Origin: an uncultured Bacteroidota bacterium
Lineage (GTDB): Bacteria > Bacteroidota > Bacteroidia > Bacteroidales > P3
Direction: 5' to 3'
Assembly: GCA_902774395.1 (NCBI GenBank)
Contig: CACYIK010000002.1
Coordinates: 1 to 64,000 of the forward strand
Length of the DNA: 64,000 nucleotides
In this document: in pieces, positions 18,365 to 26,807 of the stretch
Position numbering within the stretch: position 1 is the stretch's first letter
Layout of the letters: the number at the start of each line of letters is the position of its first letter
Position numbers and translations under genes: made by a program
Notes under the pieces: generated by a model
The model's database searches: none
Told to the model about the DNA's origin: nothing
The model's input: the letters and a program-made list of their open reading frames with translations, nothing else

Positions 18365-19132
18365 ATGAAAAAGATAATTTGGGCGGCAGCCTTATTTTCA
18401 ATTTTCATTTTTCAATTTTCAATTTGCCAGGCTCAGTTCGGCGGCTATGGTGTGAAGGCAGGCTTTGGTCTGGCGACCATCGACGACGACCTGTCGGCCT
18501 CCTCGCCCATCCTGGGCGCCACCGTCGGCGGCTACATCAACTACACCTTCGCCAAGAGCAAGAGTGTCCTCGAGGAGACCTTCTTCCTGCAGAGTGGACT
18601 GAGTCTGACGCGCAAGGGCGGCAACTTCGAGGAGGTGCTCGAGAATGGCGCCAGCCTGATGCACCGCGAGGGCTACTACCACGCCTACTACCTGCAGCTG
18701 CCCATCCTGGCCTGTGTGCACTATGAGCTGCCCATCCGCTCCGCGGGACATGTGGTGGGAGTCTTTGTAGGTCCCGCCATCAGCTTCGGCCTCTTCGGCG
18801 CCTATGGCGACAGGCGTGTCACCCCCGGTGTCGCCTCGCATTCGGCCAACTACGACGTGCAGGTCAACGGCAGCGACGAAGACCGCCAAGTCTTCAACCA
18901 TATCAACCGCTTTGATGTCGACCTCATCCTGGGTCTCAGCTATGAGCATGGGCCCTACACTCTCTCGCTTTATATCGACCGTGGCTTCCTGGCCACCTCG
19001 GAAGGCGACGACATCCTACGCATCATCGACAACAACCAGAGCGGTGAAAATATCAACATCAAAATCCCCAACGGAAACAATTTCTCCTACATGCTCTCGC
19101 TGAGCTACGAGTTAGGAGCTATAGGCAAATAA
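18365..19132 (+). CDS. Outer membrane beta-barrel protein, PorT-like
   Basis: 255 residues. Signal peptide [20 protein letters not shown] ending QAQ. The mature part begins [15 protein letters not shown] and contains alternating strands typical of small porT/OmpW-like barrels, ending [10 protein letters not shown]. The hydrophobic core of the signal peptide is coded by a 7-bp ATTTTCA array (18394-18424). Ends 8 bp before gltX. Role unknown. Confidence 0.82.
   Translation: MKKIIWAAALFSIFIFQFSICQAQFGGYGVKAGFGLATIDDDLSASSPILGATVGGYINYTFAKSKSVLEETFFLQSGLSLTRKGGNFEEVLENGASLMHREGYYHAYYLQLPILACVHYELPIRSAGHVVGVFVGPAISFGLFGAYGDRRVTPGVASHSANYDVQVNGSDEDRQVFNHINRFDVDLILGLSYEHGPYTLSLYIDRGFLATSEGDDILRIIDNNQSGENINIKIPNGNNFSYMLSLSYELGAIGK
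18394..18424. repeat. 7-bp array (ATTTTCA) coding a signal-peptide core
   Basis: ATTTTCA, ATTTTCA, TTTTTCA, ATTTTCA, ATT, read as [10 protein letters not shown]. Confidence 0.85.
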
Positions 19133-19140
19133 CAAAAATA

Positions 19141-20661
19141 ATGGTAAGAGTAAGATTCGCCCCCAGTCCTACGGGGCCCCTCCACATCGGCGGCGTACGT
19201 ACCGCCCTCTACAACTACCTCTTCGCCCGCCAGAACGGCGGCAAGATGATTCTCCGCATCGAAGACACCGACCAGACCCGCTTCGTGCCGGGTGCCGAAC
19301 AATACATCATCGAGGCTCTCGACTGGCTGGGCATCGAGTTTGACGAGGGTGTCCACCTCGGTGGTCCCTTCGGTCCCTACCGCCAGAGCGACCGCAAGCC
19401 CATGTACCGCCAGTATGCCGAGCAGCTTATCCGTGACGGCTGGGCCTACTACGCCTTCGACAAGCCCGAAGCCCTCGAGGCCAAGCGCAAAGAATTTGAG
19501 GCGCAGAAGAAAACCTTTCAGTACGACTGCAACACCCGTATGCAGATGGAGAACAGCCTGAGCCTCGGCATGGAGGAGGCGCAGCGCCGCATCGACGCCG
19601 GCGAGCCCTATGTGGTACGTTTCCAGTTCCCCGACAACATCGACATCACCGTCCACGACATGATTCGCGGCGATGTGACCATGAACAGCCGTCTGCTGGA
19701 CGACAAGGTGCTGTTCAAATCTGACGGCATGCCCACCTACCACCTGGCCAATATCGTCGACGACCACACCATGGAGATCACCCATGTCATCCGTGGCGAG
19801 GAGTGGCTGCCGAGTGCCCCGCTGCACGTGATGTTGTATAAGGCCTTCGGCTGGGAGGACACCATGCCGCGCTTCGCCCACCTGCCCCTGCTCCTCAAGC
19901 CCGAGGGCAACGGCAAACTCAGCAAGCGCGACGGCGACCGACTGGGCTTCCCCGTGTTCCCCCTCGAGTGGCACGACCCCAAGAGCGGCGAGGTCAGCAG
20001 CGGCTACCGCGAGCAGGGCTACCTGCCCCATGCCGTGGTCAACATGCTGGCATTGATGGGATGGAATCCCGGTACCGAGCAGGAGATTATGACGATGGAC
20101 GAGCTGATCAAGCTCTTCAACGTGGAGCATATCAGCAAGAACGGCGCCAAGTTCAACCTTGACAAGGCCAAGTGGTTCCAGCATGAATACTTCCAGATGC
20201 TCAGCGACGAGGCGGTGGCCGACATGCTGCAGAAAGAGCTGGATGCCCGCGGGATAACCGCGAGCCGCGATTATGTGGTGAAGGTGGCCGGCATGATGAA
20301 GGAGCGCATCACCTTCCCCAGCGAGCTGTGGGACACCTGCTGCTACTTCTTCGCAGCCCCGACAGAGTACAACGAGAAGGACGTGGCCAAACGCTGGACT
20401 CCCGACATGCATATCCACATGGCCAAGGTCATCGAGATACTCAATACCGTGCCTTTCGAGCACGACGCCATCCACAAAGCCCTGCTCGACGACTACATCG
20501 CCGCCAACGGCCTGAACACCGGCAAGGTGATGAACTCGCTGCGCATCGCCGTGGTGGGACGCACCGTGGGTCCCGACATGATTACGCTCATCCTCACTAT
20601 CGGCAAAGAAGAGACCATCCGCCGTGTGGAGAGAGCCATTGAGAAATTGAAAATTAATTAA
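19141..20661 (+). CDS. gltX: Glutamyl-tRNA synthetase
   Basis: 506 residues. Class I signature [11 protein letters not shown] (the HIGH box) at residues 8-18 and KLSKRDGDR (the KMSKS box) near 260. It charges tRNA-Glu in the cytoplasm. The ATG at 19141 gives the usual family N-terminus [13 protein letters not shown]. The last residues (EKLKIN) come from an AAATTGAAAATTAATTAATG stretch resembling the 7-bp repeats. An inverted pair of 9-bp arrays follows. Confidence 0.96.
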   Translation: MVRVRFAPSPTGPLHIGGVRTALYNYLFARQNGGKMILRIEDTDQTRFVPGAEQYIIEALDWLGIEFDEGVHLGGPFGPYRQSDRKPMYRQYAEQLIRDGWAYYAFDKPEALEAKRKEFEAQKKTFQYDCNTRMQMENSLSLGMEEAQRRIDAGEPYVVRFQFPDNIDITVHDMIRGDVTMNSRLLDDKVLFKSDGMPTYHLANIVDDHTMEITHVIRGEEWLPSAPLHVMLYKAFGWEDTMPRFAHLPLLLKPEGNGKLSKRDGDRLGFPVFPLEWHDPKSGEVSSGYREQGYLPHAVVNMLALMGWNPGTEQEIMTMDELIKLFNVEHISKNGAKFNLDKAKWFQHEYFQMLSDEAVADMLQKELDARGITASRDYVVKVAGMMKERITFPSELWDTCCYFFAAPTEYNEKDVAKRWTPDMHIHMAKVIEILNTVPFEHDAIHKALLDDYIAANGLNTGKVMNSLRIAVVGRTVGPDMITLILTIGKEETIRRVERAIEKLKIN

Positions 20662-20666
20662 TGATG

Positions 20667-20835
20667 GTAGTTAAAGTAGTTAAAGGTAGTTAAAGTAGTT
20701 AAAGCCAATAGTACCGTCTTGCACATTTGGCTTTAACTTCTAGCGAGCGCAGCGAGCGAACTGCCCCCTTTAGGGCCTTGAGCACCGCTGAAACAAATAG
20801 AATTAGCGAAAAACTTCTTTAACTTCTTTAACTAC
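20667..20835. repeat. Inverted pair of 9-bp arrays after gltX
   Basis: Left arm 20667-20703: GTAGTTAAA four times. Right arm 20814-20835: CTTCTTTAA twice plus CTAC. The arms are reverse complements and enclose about 110 bp containing AGCCAAA/TTTGGCT and a GCGAGCGCAGCGAGCGA stretch. Confidence 0.8.
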
Positions 20836-20854
20836 AAAAAAGATAAAAAAGATT

Positions 20855-21487
20855 ATGGAAAATAACAAATTCAACAAGATTCTTCTCGCCTGCAACGCCG
20901 TGTTGCTGCTCGGCCTGGTAGGCATTTACATTCTCCATTTCACCGGCAATAACGGCGGCAGCAAAGTCAACGCCAACGCCAAAGCCCCTGTGGTGAAAGA
21001 AGGCGGTCTGAAGATTGCCTATGTCGACACCGACACGCTGCTGGCCAACTACCAGTATGCCAAAGACCTCGAGTCCGAACTGCTGACCTACAAGAACCAG
21101 CAGGAGCAGTATGGCAAACAGCAGATGGAGAAGTTCCAGAAAGACTATCAGGACTACCTGAAGAACGGCTCCAACATGACCCTCAGCCAGCAGCAGGCCA
21201 AAGAGGCCGAGTTGAAACAGCGCGCCGAGCGCATGTCCACCCTCGAGCAGGAGCTCACGGCCAAAATCATGGAGCGTCAGATTACCGAGAACACCAAACT
21301 GCTCAAGGCCATCTTCGCCTTCGTTCGTGAGTACAACGAGCAGAACCAGCAGTTCGACATCATCCTTAGAAAAACCTTCGAGAACTCCCCCACCCTCTAC
21401 ATGGATTCCTGCATGGACATCACCAAGGAAATCCTCGAAGGGTTGAACGAGGAGTATAAGAATGTGAAGGGCAAGAAAGAGGAATAA
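20855..21487 (+). CDS. OmpH/Skp-family periplasmic chaperone-like protein
   Basis: 210 residues. One N-terminal hydrophobic segment (about 8-28, ACNAVLLLGLVGIYILHF) that looks like an anchor rather than a cleaved signal. IAYVDTDTLLANY then opens the OmpH domain, followed by a long Gln/Glu/Lys-rich coiled coil. Skp-type proteins escort unfolded outer membrane proteins. It ends 3 bp from the convergent glycosyltransferase gene. Confidence 0.85.
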   Translation: MENNKFNKILLACNAVLLLGLVGIYILHFTGNNGGSKVNANAKAPVVKEGGLKIAYVDTDTLLANYQYAKDLESELLTYKNQQEQYGKQQMEKFQKDYQDYLKNGSNMTLSQQQAKEAELKQRAERMSTLEQELTAKIMERQITENTKLLKAIFAFVREYNEQNQQFDIILRKTFENSPTLYMDSCMDITKEILEGLNEEYKNVKGKKEE

Positions 21488-21490
21488 AAA

Positions 21491-22564
21491 CTATTTGCTG
21501 AAGTTGCCACCGAGGCTCATAAAGGTCTTGCGGCAGCGCAGATAATAGTCCGCCAGAAGCAGTCGTTGGTATACGCCGGCGACTGTTTTTTGTTTTAATG
21601 CCTGACGTTTCTCGCGCAGCTGCGGGCGCTGGTCGCGGAACTCGCGGTGGGCGTTGTACACTGCATTGAACTCGCCCCAATGGCCCTGCAGGAGGAACTT
21701 CAGCGCCGCCACCCAGTCGAGCACCATGCGGCAACGCAGCACATGCTGCAGCCTGCCGTCGGGCAGGTTCTTATAGAGCATGGCGAGGTTGTTGCGGAAA
21801 TTGAGGCGTGTCTTGAAGGGCGAACTCTTGGGCAGCGTGCCGCCGCCGACATGGAAGACCATCGAACGAGGGGTATAACGCACCTCATAGCCGGCATTCT
21901 TGGCCCTCCAGCAGAAATCTATCTCCTCCATGTGGGCGAAGAAGTCGCCGTCGAGGCCGCCGAGTTCGTGGAAGACCTTCGCCTTGACGAACATTGCAGC
22001 ACCGGAAGCCCAGAAGATATCGCATTCGTCTTCATACTGGCCGTGGTCGGTCTCCATCGTCGAGAAGAGACGTCCGCGGCAGAAAGGATAGCCGAAGCTG
22101 TCGATAAAGCCGCCGGCGCCACCGGCATATTCGAAAGTATTCTTGCGGTCGAACATCAGCAGCTTGGGTTGGGCAATAGCCACGTTCTCCTCGCGCTCCA
22201 TCATGGCAACCACAGGCTGTATCCAGTGCGGCGTGCACTCCACATCGCTGTTAAGCAGCACGTAGTAGTCGGCCTCCACCTGTGCCAAAGCTTTGTTGTA
22301 GCCTTCGGCGAAGCCGTAGTTGCGGTCCAGTTCTATCAGTCGTACTGAGGGGTAGTTGTCCCTGAGGAACGCCAGGGAGTCATCGGTCGAGCCATTGTCG
22401 GCCACCACCACCTCGGAGGAGAGCTCCATCTCGGCCTCATGAGGCACCTGCCATCCGGCCTCGGCACCCTGGTCCAGTAAAGAGTAGCGCATGACGGACG
22501 GCAGGAAGCGTTCCAGCATCGTGCGTCCATTCCAGTTCAGTATTACGACAGCAACATGTTTCAT
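21491..22564 (-). CDS. Glycosyltransferase family 2
   Basis: 357 residues. GT-A fold opening VVILNWNGRTMLERFLPSV, nucleotide-binding VVADNGSTDDS, a DxD-like site in YYVLLNSDVEC and acceptor-side residues FFAHMEEIDFCWRAK. Enzymes of this type (WbbL/rhamnosyltransferase-like) add sugars to cell-surface glycans. It lies downstream of a lipid A-type acyltransferase on the same strand, suggesting envelope glycolipid synthesis. ATG at 22564; an 8-bp repeat array fills the gap upstream. Confidence 0.92.
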   Translation of the reverse strand: MKHVAVVILNWNGRTMLERFLPSVMRYSLLDQGAEAGWQVPHEAEMELSSEVVVADNGSTDDSLAFLRDNYPSVRLIELDRNYGFAEGYNKALAQVEADYYVLLNSDVECTPHWIQPVVAMMEREENVAIAQPKLLMFDRKNTFEYAGGAGGFIDSFGYPFCRGRLFSTMETDHGQYEDECDIFWASGAAMFVKAKVFHELGGLDGDFFAHMEEIDFCWRAKNAGYEVRYTPRSMVFHVGGGTLPKSSPFKTRLNFRNNLAMLYKNLPDGRLQHVLRCRMVLDWVAALKFLLQGHWGEFNAVYNAHREFRDQRPQLREKRQALKQKTVAGVYQRLLLADYYLRCRKTFMSLGGNFSK

Positions 22565-22604
22565 AGGTTGATGGGTTGATAGGTTGATACGTTGATAGAT
22601 TGAT
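22565..22604. repeat. 8-bp array (AGGTTGAT) between acyltransferase and glycosyltransferase
   Basis: Five 8-mers: AGGTTGAT, GGGTTGAT, AGGTTGAT, ACGTTGAT, AGATTGAT. They occupy nearly all of the 44-bp gap. Confidence 0.9.
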
Positions 22605-22608
22605 GGGG

Positions 22609-23430
22609 CTATTTTTTGCTATTATCTTCTCGCTTCAGTTTCCAGCGGCGGTGGCTCCAGAGCCAGTACTCGGGCTTGGCCTTGATGTCGGCCTCGAGCT
22701 GACGCACATAACTCTCCACGATAGTATATTGCGGCACCTCCTGCGGTTTATCACAAAGGAGGCTGAAGGTCACCGTGTAGCGGCCGCGGCGCACCTTGTC
22801 GACGCGATAGTATAGCACGGGGTAGTTGTATTTGCGGGCGAAGTTCTCGGCGCCGTAGATGAAAGCCGTCTCCTGGTTGAGGAACTGTGTCCAGTAGCAC
22901 TTGTTGACATGTGCCGGCGACTGGTCGCTGAGCATCATCAAAGCGCAAGGCACATGGTAGCGGTCATAGAAGTCGACGACCTGGCGCACATTCTTGCTGT
23001 ACACCACCTCGGTGCCGAAGCGGGTGCGGCGACGGAAAACGAAAGGCTCCAGCCGTTTGTTGCCCAACGGCATCCCCACACCGATGCCATGGTGGAAGAG
23101 TTGCATATTGAGCGAGGTCACCATATACTCCCAATTGTTGTAGTGGGCCGACATGAGTATCACCGTCTGTCCCTGCTCGAAGTATCGGTTGACCAACTGG
23201 CGGTTCACCACGCGGTAACGTCTCATCACCGCCCGTGGCGAGGCGAAGAGGTTGTAGACGCCCTCCACCAGCAGGTCGCACAGGTGACGGTAGAAGCGAC
23301 GCTCTATGCGTAGCCGCTCGGACTCGTCCTTCTCGGGGAAAGCCGCCGCCAGGTTGCGTCGCACCACCTTCTTGCGGTAGCCCAGCAAGCGGTAGGCAAT
23401 CAGGTATACTATATCCGACAGGAGAAACAA
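22609..23430 (-). CDS. Lipid A biosynthesis (LpxL/HtrB-like) acyltransferase
   Basis: 273 residues. The acyltransferase H-x4-E site is SAHYNNWEY near residue 96. Downstream segments such as MMLSDQSPA and KPEYWLWSHRRWK are typical of Bacteroidota LpxL-like proteins. It transfers a late acyl chain to lipid A at the inner membrane. The frame has no ATG: the first usable codon is TTG at 23430, directly after a repeat-like AT tract. The usual first ~15-20 residues before LLSDIVYL appear to be missing. Second gene of a GWxTD-acyltransferase-glycosyltransferase run. Confidence 0.85.
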   Translation of the reverse strand: MFLLSDIVYLIAYRLLGYRKKVVRRNLAAAFPEKDESERLRIERRFYRHLCDLLVEGVYNLFASPRAVMRRYRVVNRQLVNRYFEQGQTVILMSAHYNNWEYMVTSLNMQLFHHGIGVGMPLGNKRLEPFVFRRRTRFGTEVVYSKNVRQVVDFYDRYHVPCALMMLSDQSPAHVNKCYWTQFLNQETAFIYGAENFARKYNYPVLYYRVDKVRRGRYTVTFSLLCDKPQEVPQYTIVESYVRQLEADIKAKPEYWLWSHRRWKLKREDNSKK

Positions 23431-23471
23431 CTCTAAACTATTAAATCATAAATCTAAAATCTAAACTCTCA

Positions 23472-24992
23472 TCAATATCCTCTCTCGAACTGCAGACCCA
23501 CCTCGCCGATGACGTTCTCGTCGAGTTGGTTGCGGCAGAGACGGCGTTCCCAACCGGCCTCCTGTATCTCGCCACGGACATTGCTGTTGAGCAACGTGTA
23601 GTAGCCGCTGCGATGCTCATCCCAGAAGAGGAAGACACGCTCGGGGTCGTCGTTGGGGAGTTTGTTGTAGCGCCACAGCTGGTAGGGCAGATAGAACACG
23701 TGGCCCTGCGACTCCTCGTTGCCCGTCTTGCCATAAGGAGTCTCCTCCAAGCTGTTGAAGGTCGACGACACCTTGCGGGCAGGTGCCGAGACGAAGTTCT
23801 TCTCGTCACGTACAAAGTCCGGCGGACCATATTTCAGATAGATACGGCCGCGGTCGGTATGGATGCCCTGGGTCTTGGGATAGCTGAAGGTAGCCTGCAC
23901 ATAATCGATACGTTTCTTATACTCCAGCCACTCCGCCTCGGCATTAAGCGGGTAGCGCTCCTGCCAGAAACGGTAGAGGAAGGCCTGTTTCTCCTCGATG
24001 CCGGGGCGCTTGATAAGGTCGCGGGAGACCGTCTTCTCACGTTCCGACGCGATGGGATAGAGTGCGTCGAGGTATGTATTCAGCTGGTCCTCGTCGTTCA
24101 AGGAACCCACAAAGGTATTGGCGAAATCGCTTATATCCAGCCCATCAACGCTGGGATTGGAGCGGAAGAAAGGCACTTTTCTATAGAGCATCAGCTGGTT
24201 TTTGCTGTTGCGCAGCTCCACCACGAGGTTGTAATTGCCCGAGGGCAATGCTTTGATATCCATGCTCTCGTAGACCGGCAACATCGAGGAGCTGTTCTTA
24301 CGGCTCACATGCTGTACCGCTTGGAAGCGGGTGCCCGTCTCGGCCTGCTCTATATAGGACAGGGCGAGGAACTGATTGTTGCCCACCTCCTTGTCGATGT
24401 CGTAGACCTCATAGTAGTATTTGAGTTGCTCCACCTGCTGAGGGAAGAAGTCGCTCACATAGGGCTCCATGTCGTAGCCGCCGCGCGAGAGGATATTCTC
24501 TTTCGTCGTGGGCTTCACCGACGACATCAGCTGCACGTTCGACATGGTGGGATGCTTGCCGTCGTAGTTCACCACCAACTTCTCTACCACCGTAGCCGAC
24601 GGCCGGTCGCTGCCTTTGTCCTTAAGCGTAATCTCGAGGTCGTAGATGCCGTTTCTCACCGAGAAGCGCTGCACATCCAGGAAACTGAAGTTCAGTTCGT
24701 CGAGCGACGACACCGAAGGACTGTTAAGGTCGTATTTCTTAAAATAGCACACCGAGTCGCCCTGTTTGAGGAGTGTCAGCACCTCGGCAGTGGCACGGTA
24801 TTTCCCGTCTTCCTGCTGTTGGAACTCCATGGTCCAGGCGTCGAACGACAGGTAGGTCTCCACATAAGGCATACCCGTCTTCGGGATATAGAAGGTGCTA
24901 TAGCCGAACACGGCCTGCATCTGGGCCGAACAAATTGAAAATTGAAAATTGAAAATTGAAACTATCGCCGCAACAATCAATATTTTTTTCAT
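23472..24992 (-). CDS. GWxTD-domain secreted protein
   Basis: 506 residues. Signal peptide MKKILIVAAIVSIFNFQFSI ending SAQ; its core is coded by a 7-bp AAATTGA array. The C-terminal third matches the GWxTD family common in Bacteroidota, with RIDYVQATFSYPKTQGIHTD then RGRIYLKYGPPD and YELWRYNKLP-like segments (here LPYQLWRYNKLP). Exported; the function of the family is not known to me. The same strand and short gaps suggest cotranscription with the acyltransferase and glycosyltransferase. Confidence 0.85.
   Translation of the reverse strand: MKKILIVAAIVSIFNFQFSICSAQMQAVFGYSTFYIPKTGMPYVETYLSFDAWTMEFQQQEDGKYRATAEVLTLLKQGDSVCYFKKYDLNSPSVSSLDELNFSFLDVQRFSVRNGIYDLEITLKDKGSDRPSATVVEKLVVNYDGKHPTMSNVQLMSSVKPTTKENILSRGGYDMEPYVSDFFPQQVEQLKYYYEVYDIDKEVGNNQFLALSYIEQAETGTRFQAVQHVSRKNSSSMLPVYESMDIKALPSGNYNLVVELRNSKNQLMLYRKVPFFRSNPSVDGLDISDFANTFVGSLNDEDQLNTYLDALYPIASEREKTVSRDLIKRPGIEEKQAFLYRFWQERYPLNAEAEWLEYKKRIDYVQATFSYPKTQGIHTDRGRIYLKYGPPDFVRDEKNFVSAPARKVSSTFNSLEETPYGKTGNEESQGHVFYLPYQLWRYNKLPNDDPERVFLFWDEHRSGYYTLLNSNVRGEIQEAGWERRLCRNQLDENVIGEVGLQFERGY
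24932..24962. repeat. 7-bp array (AAATTGA) coding the GWxTD signal-peptide core
   Basis: Four exact AAATTGA units then AAC; on the minus strand they read VSIFNFQFSI. Confidence 0.9.
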
Positions 24993-25025
24993 AACTATAA
25001 ACTTTTATCTCTTAACTATTATCTC

Positions 25026-26582
25026 TTAGCTGATGGGCCAGCGGCGGTCGAGGCCGAAGCTGACGGGGCTCACCTTGAGCTGCGGGGGGAACTGGAGGCG
25101 TTTCCACTCGTTCTGCGCCACCTTGCGGATGACCATCTGCACCGTGTCGCGGTCATAGCCCTCGGCCACAATCTCCTCCTCGCACATCGACTCGTCGAGG
25201 TAGAGGTTGAGCACGGCGTCGAGGGTGTCGTAGTCGGGCAGCGAGTCGCTGTCTTTCTGTCCGGGACGCAGCTCGGCGCTAGGAGCCTTGTCGATAGTGT
25301 TCTGCGGGATGCGGATACCGTCTCTATTGATCCACTCGCTGAGCTGGTAGACTTCCGTTTTGTAGAGGTCGCCGATGACCGCCATGCCACCGCAGCTGTC
25401 GCCGTAGAGGGTGCCATAGCCCATGGCCGCCTCCGAGCGGTTGGTGGTGTTCAGCGCCATGGCACCGAACTTGTTGGCATAGGACATCACCAGCGTGCCA
25501 CGCACGCGGGCCTGCATATTCTCCTCCGTGACATCCTCGGCGCGGTCGCCAAAGACAGGCTTCATGCTCTCGCGCAGCTGGTCGAAGATGGGGCGGATAG
25601 GCACGATGTCGTACCCCATGCCGAGGTTGTGCGCCAGTTCCTCGGCGTCGCGCACCGAGTGGTCGGTCGAGTACTGGCTGGGCATCAGCAAGCCATGTAC
25701 ATTCTCGGCACCGAGGGCGTCGACGGCCAGTGTAGCCACTAAAGCCGAGTCAATGCCACCGCTGAGTCCCAGCACGGCACGCTTGATACCATTCTTATGG
25801 AAATAGTCGTGGATGCCGACCACCAAGGCCTTGTAGACCAGTTCCACTGCCTCGGGCTTTTCGTCGTCGATCTCTTCAATCTGCTGCATATCGACGGTCT
25901 GGCAGGCAGTCTCGAAATAAGGCAGCTGCATCAACACGCCGCCGGCAGCATTCATTGCCAGGCTGCCTCCGGCGAAAAGGAAGCTACCCTCGCCGCCCGT
26001 GCGGTTCACATAGACCAAGCCAGCATTCAAGGCCTCGACAATCTTGGTCATGCGATAGCGCGTGCGGTAAGGCTTCTGATAGTCGAACACATTGCATCCA
26101 CAGCAGATAATCAGGTCGGGCTGTTCCACATGGCCTTTCGAGAGTTCCTTGAGGTCCTCGTAGAAACCTATGGCGATGCGCTGGTCATGGAATTGGATAA
26201 CTTGCACGCCCTCGCCACGTACGAAGCAGCGCTGCTCGTCAGGCGCGAGATATTTCTTGGTGACGATGGCGCGGATAGCGCAGTTCTGCACGAAGACGAT
26301 GGCATTGCAGAGTCCCTTGTCCTGTATCTGTAGAGGTAAACCCACGAGGAAGGCGCGGTGTTCGGAGCGGGCCACAAGTTCTTGCAGCGCCGCCTGGGCG
26401 CGTTTCTGCAGGTCGGTATAGCCTGCCGAGGCGAAAAGTGGCGAGCCGCAGAGCGTGCATGCCGGGAAGACGGTGAGCAAAGCTTCGCGCGAGGAAGGGC
26501 TGTCGAGTTCGTCGAGAATCCACTGCAGATTCTCCTCTGGACGGTTGGTAAAGACGTCGTGCTGAACGATATGTATATTCAT
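25026..26582 (-). CDS. nadE: NAD+ synthetase with degenerate glutaminase domain
   Basis: 518 residues. The C-terminal synthetase domain is intact: P-loop LGLSGGIDSALVATLA (SGGIDS 274-279), TTNRSEAAMGYGTLYGD and KAPSAELRPGQKDSDSLPDY. It makes NAD+ from nicotinate adenine dinucleotide. The N-terminal ~260 residues have the nitrilase fold of glutamine-dependent enzymes, but the expected triad is broken. The FPE glutamate is Ala41 (FPACTLCG), and the cysteine of the usual ICEDL is Tyr141 (GFYEDL). Lys110 (KKYLAPDEQRCF) remains. It may therefore use free ammonia. Divergent from topA. Confidence 0.92.
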   Translation of the reverse strand: MNIHIVQHDVFTNRPEENLQWILDELDSPSSREALLTVFPACTLCGSPLFASAGYTDLQKRAQAALQELVARSEHRAFLVGLPLQIQDKGLCNAIVFVQNCAIRAIVTKKYLAPDEQRCFVRGEGVQVIQFHDQRIAIGFYEDLKELSKGHVEQPDLIICCGCNVFDYQKPYRTRYRMTKIVEALNAGLVYVNRTGGEGSFLFAGGSLAMNAAGGVLMQLPYFETACQTVDMQQIEEIDDEKPEAVELVYKALVVGIHDYFHKNGIKRAVLGLSGGIDSALVATLAVDALGAENVHGLLMPSQYSTDHSVRDAEELAHNLGMGYDIVPIRPIFDQLRESMKPVFGDRAEDVTEENMQARVRGTLVMSYANKFGAMALNTTNRSEAAMGYGTLYGDSCGGMAVIGDLYKTEVYQLSEWINRDGIRIPQNTIDKAPSAELRPGQKDSDSLPDYDTLDAVLNLYLDESMCEEEIVAEGYDRDTVQMVIRKVAQNEWKRLQFPPQLKVSPVSFGLDRRWPIS

Positions 26583-26616
26583 AGACTGCTTGTTTATAAT
26601 GATTCGTATTGTCGGT

Positions 26617-26624
26617 CAAATATA
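26617..26624 (-). promoter_or_regulatory. Possible -7 box (TATATTTG) for nadE
   Basis: CAAATATA on the plus strand reads TATATTTG on the minus strand, 35 bp before the nadE start. No convincing -33 element. Confidence 0.5.
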
Positions 26625-26763
26625 TGTAACGACGCCCACGCGAAATTATTATACGCGCGACAAAAAAAATCGAAAGATACCCTGGAAATGGGTAGTCGAA
26701 AAGTTTTTTTTCGAGTCAAAACAATAAATAAAATATAATAACGTTATTGGGGCAATGATAAGT

Positions 26764-26790
26764 ATTGAATGAGGAGTGATGAATGAGAAT
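26764..26790. repeat. 7-bp GAATGA-type array before topA
   Basis: ATTGAAT, GAGGAGT, GATGAAT, GAGAATA: degenerate 7-mers of the ATGATGA/GAGTGAT family also found at 34321. Confidence 0.6.
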
Positions 26791-26807
26791 AAAAAAAATA
26801 CCACTAT

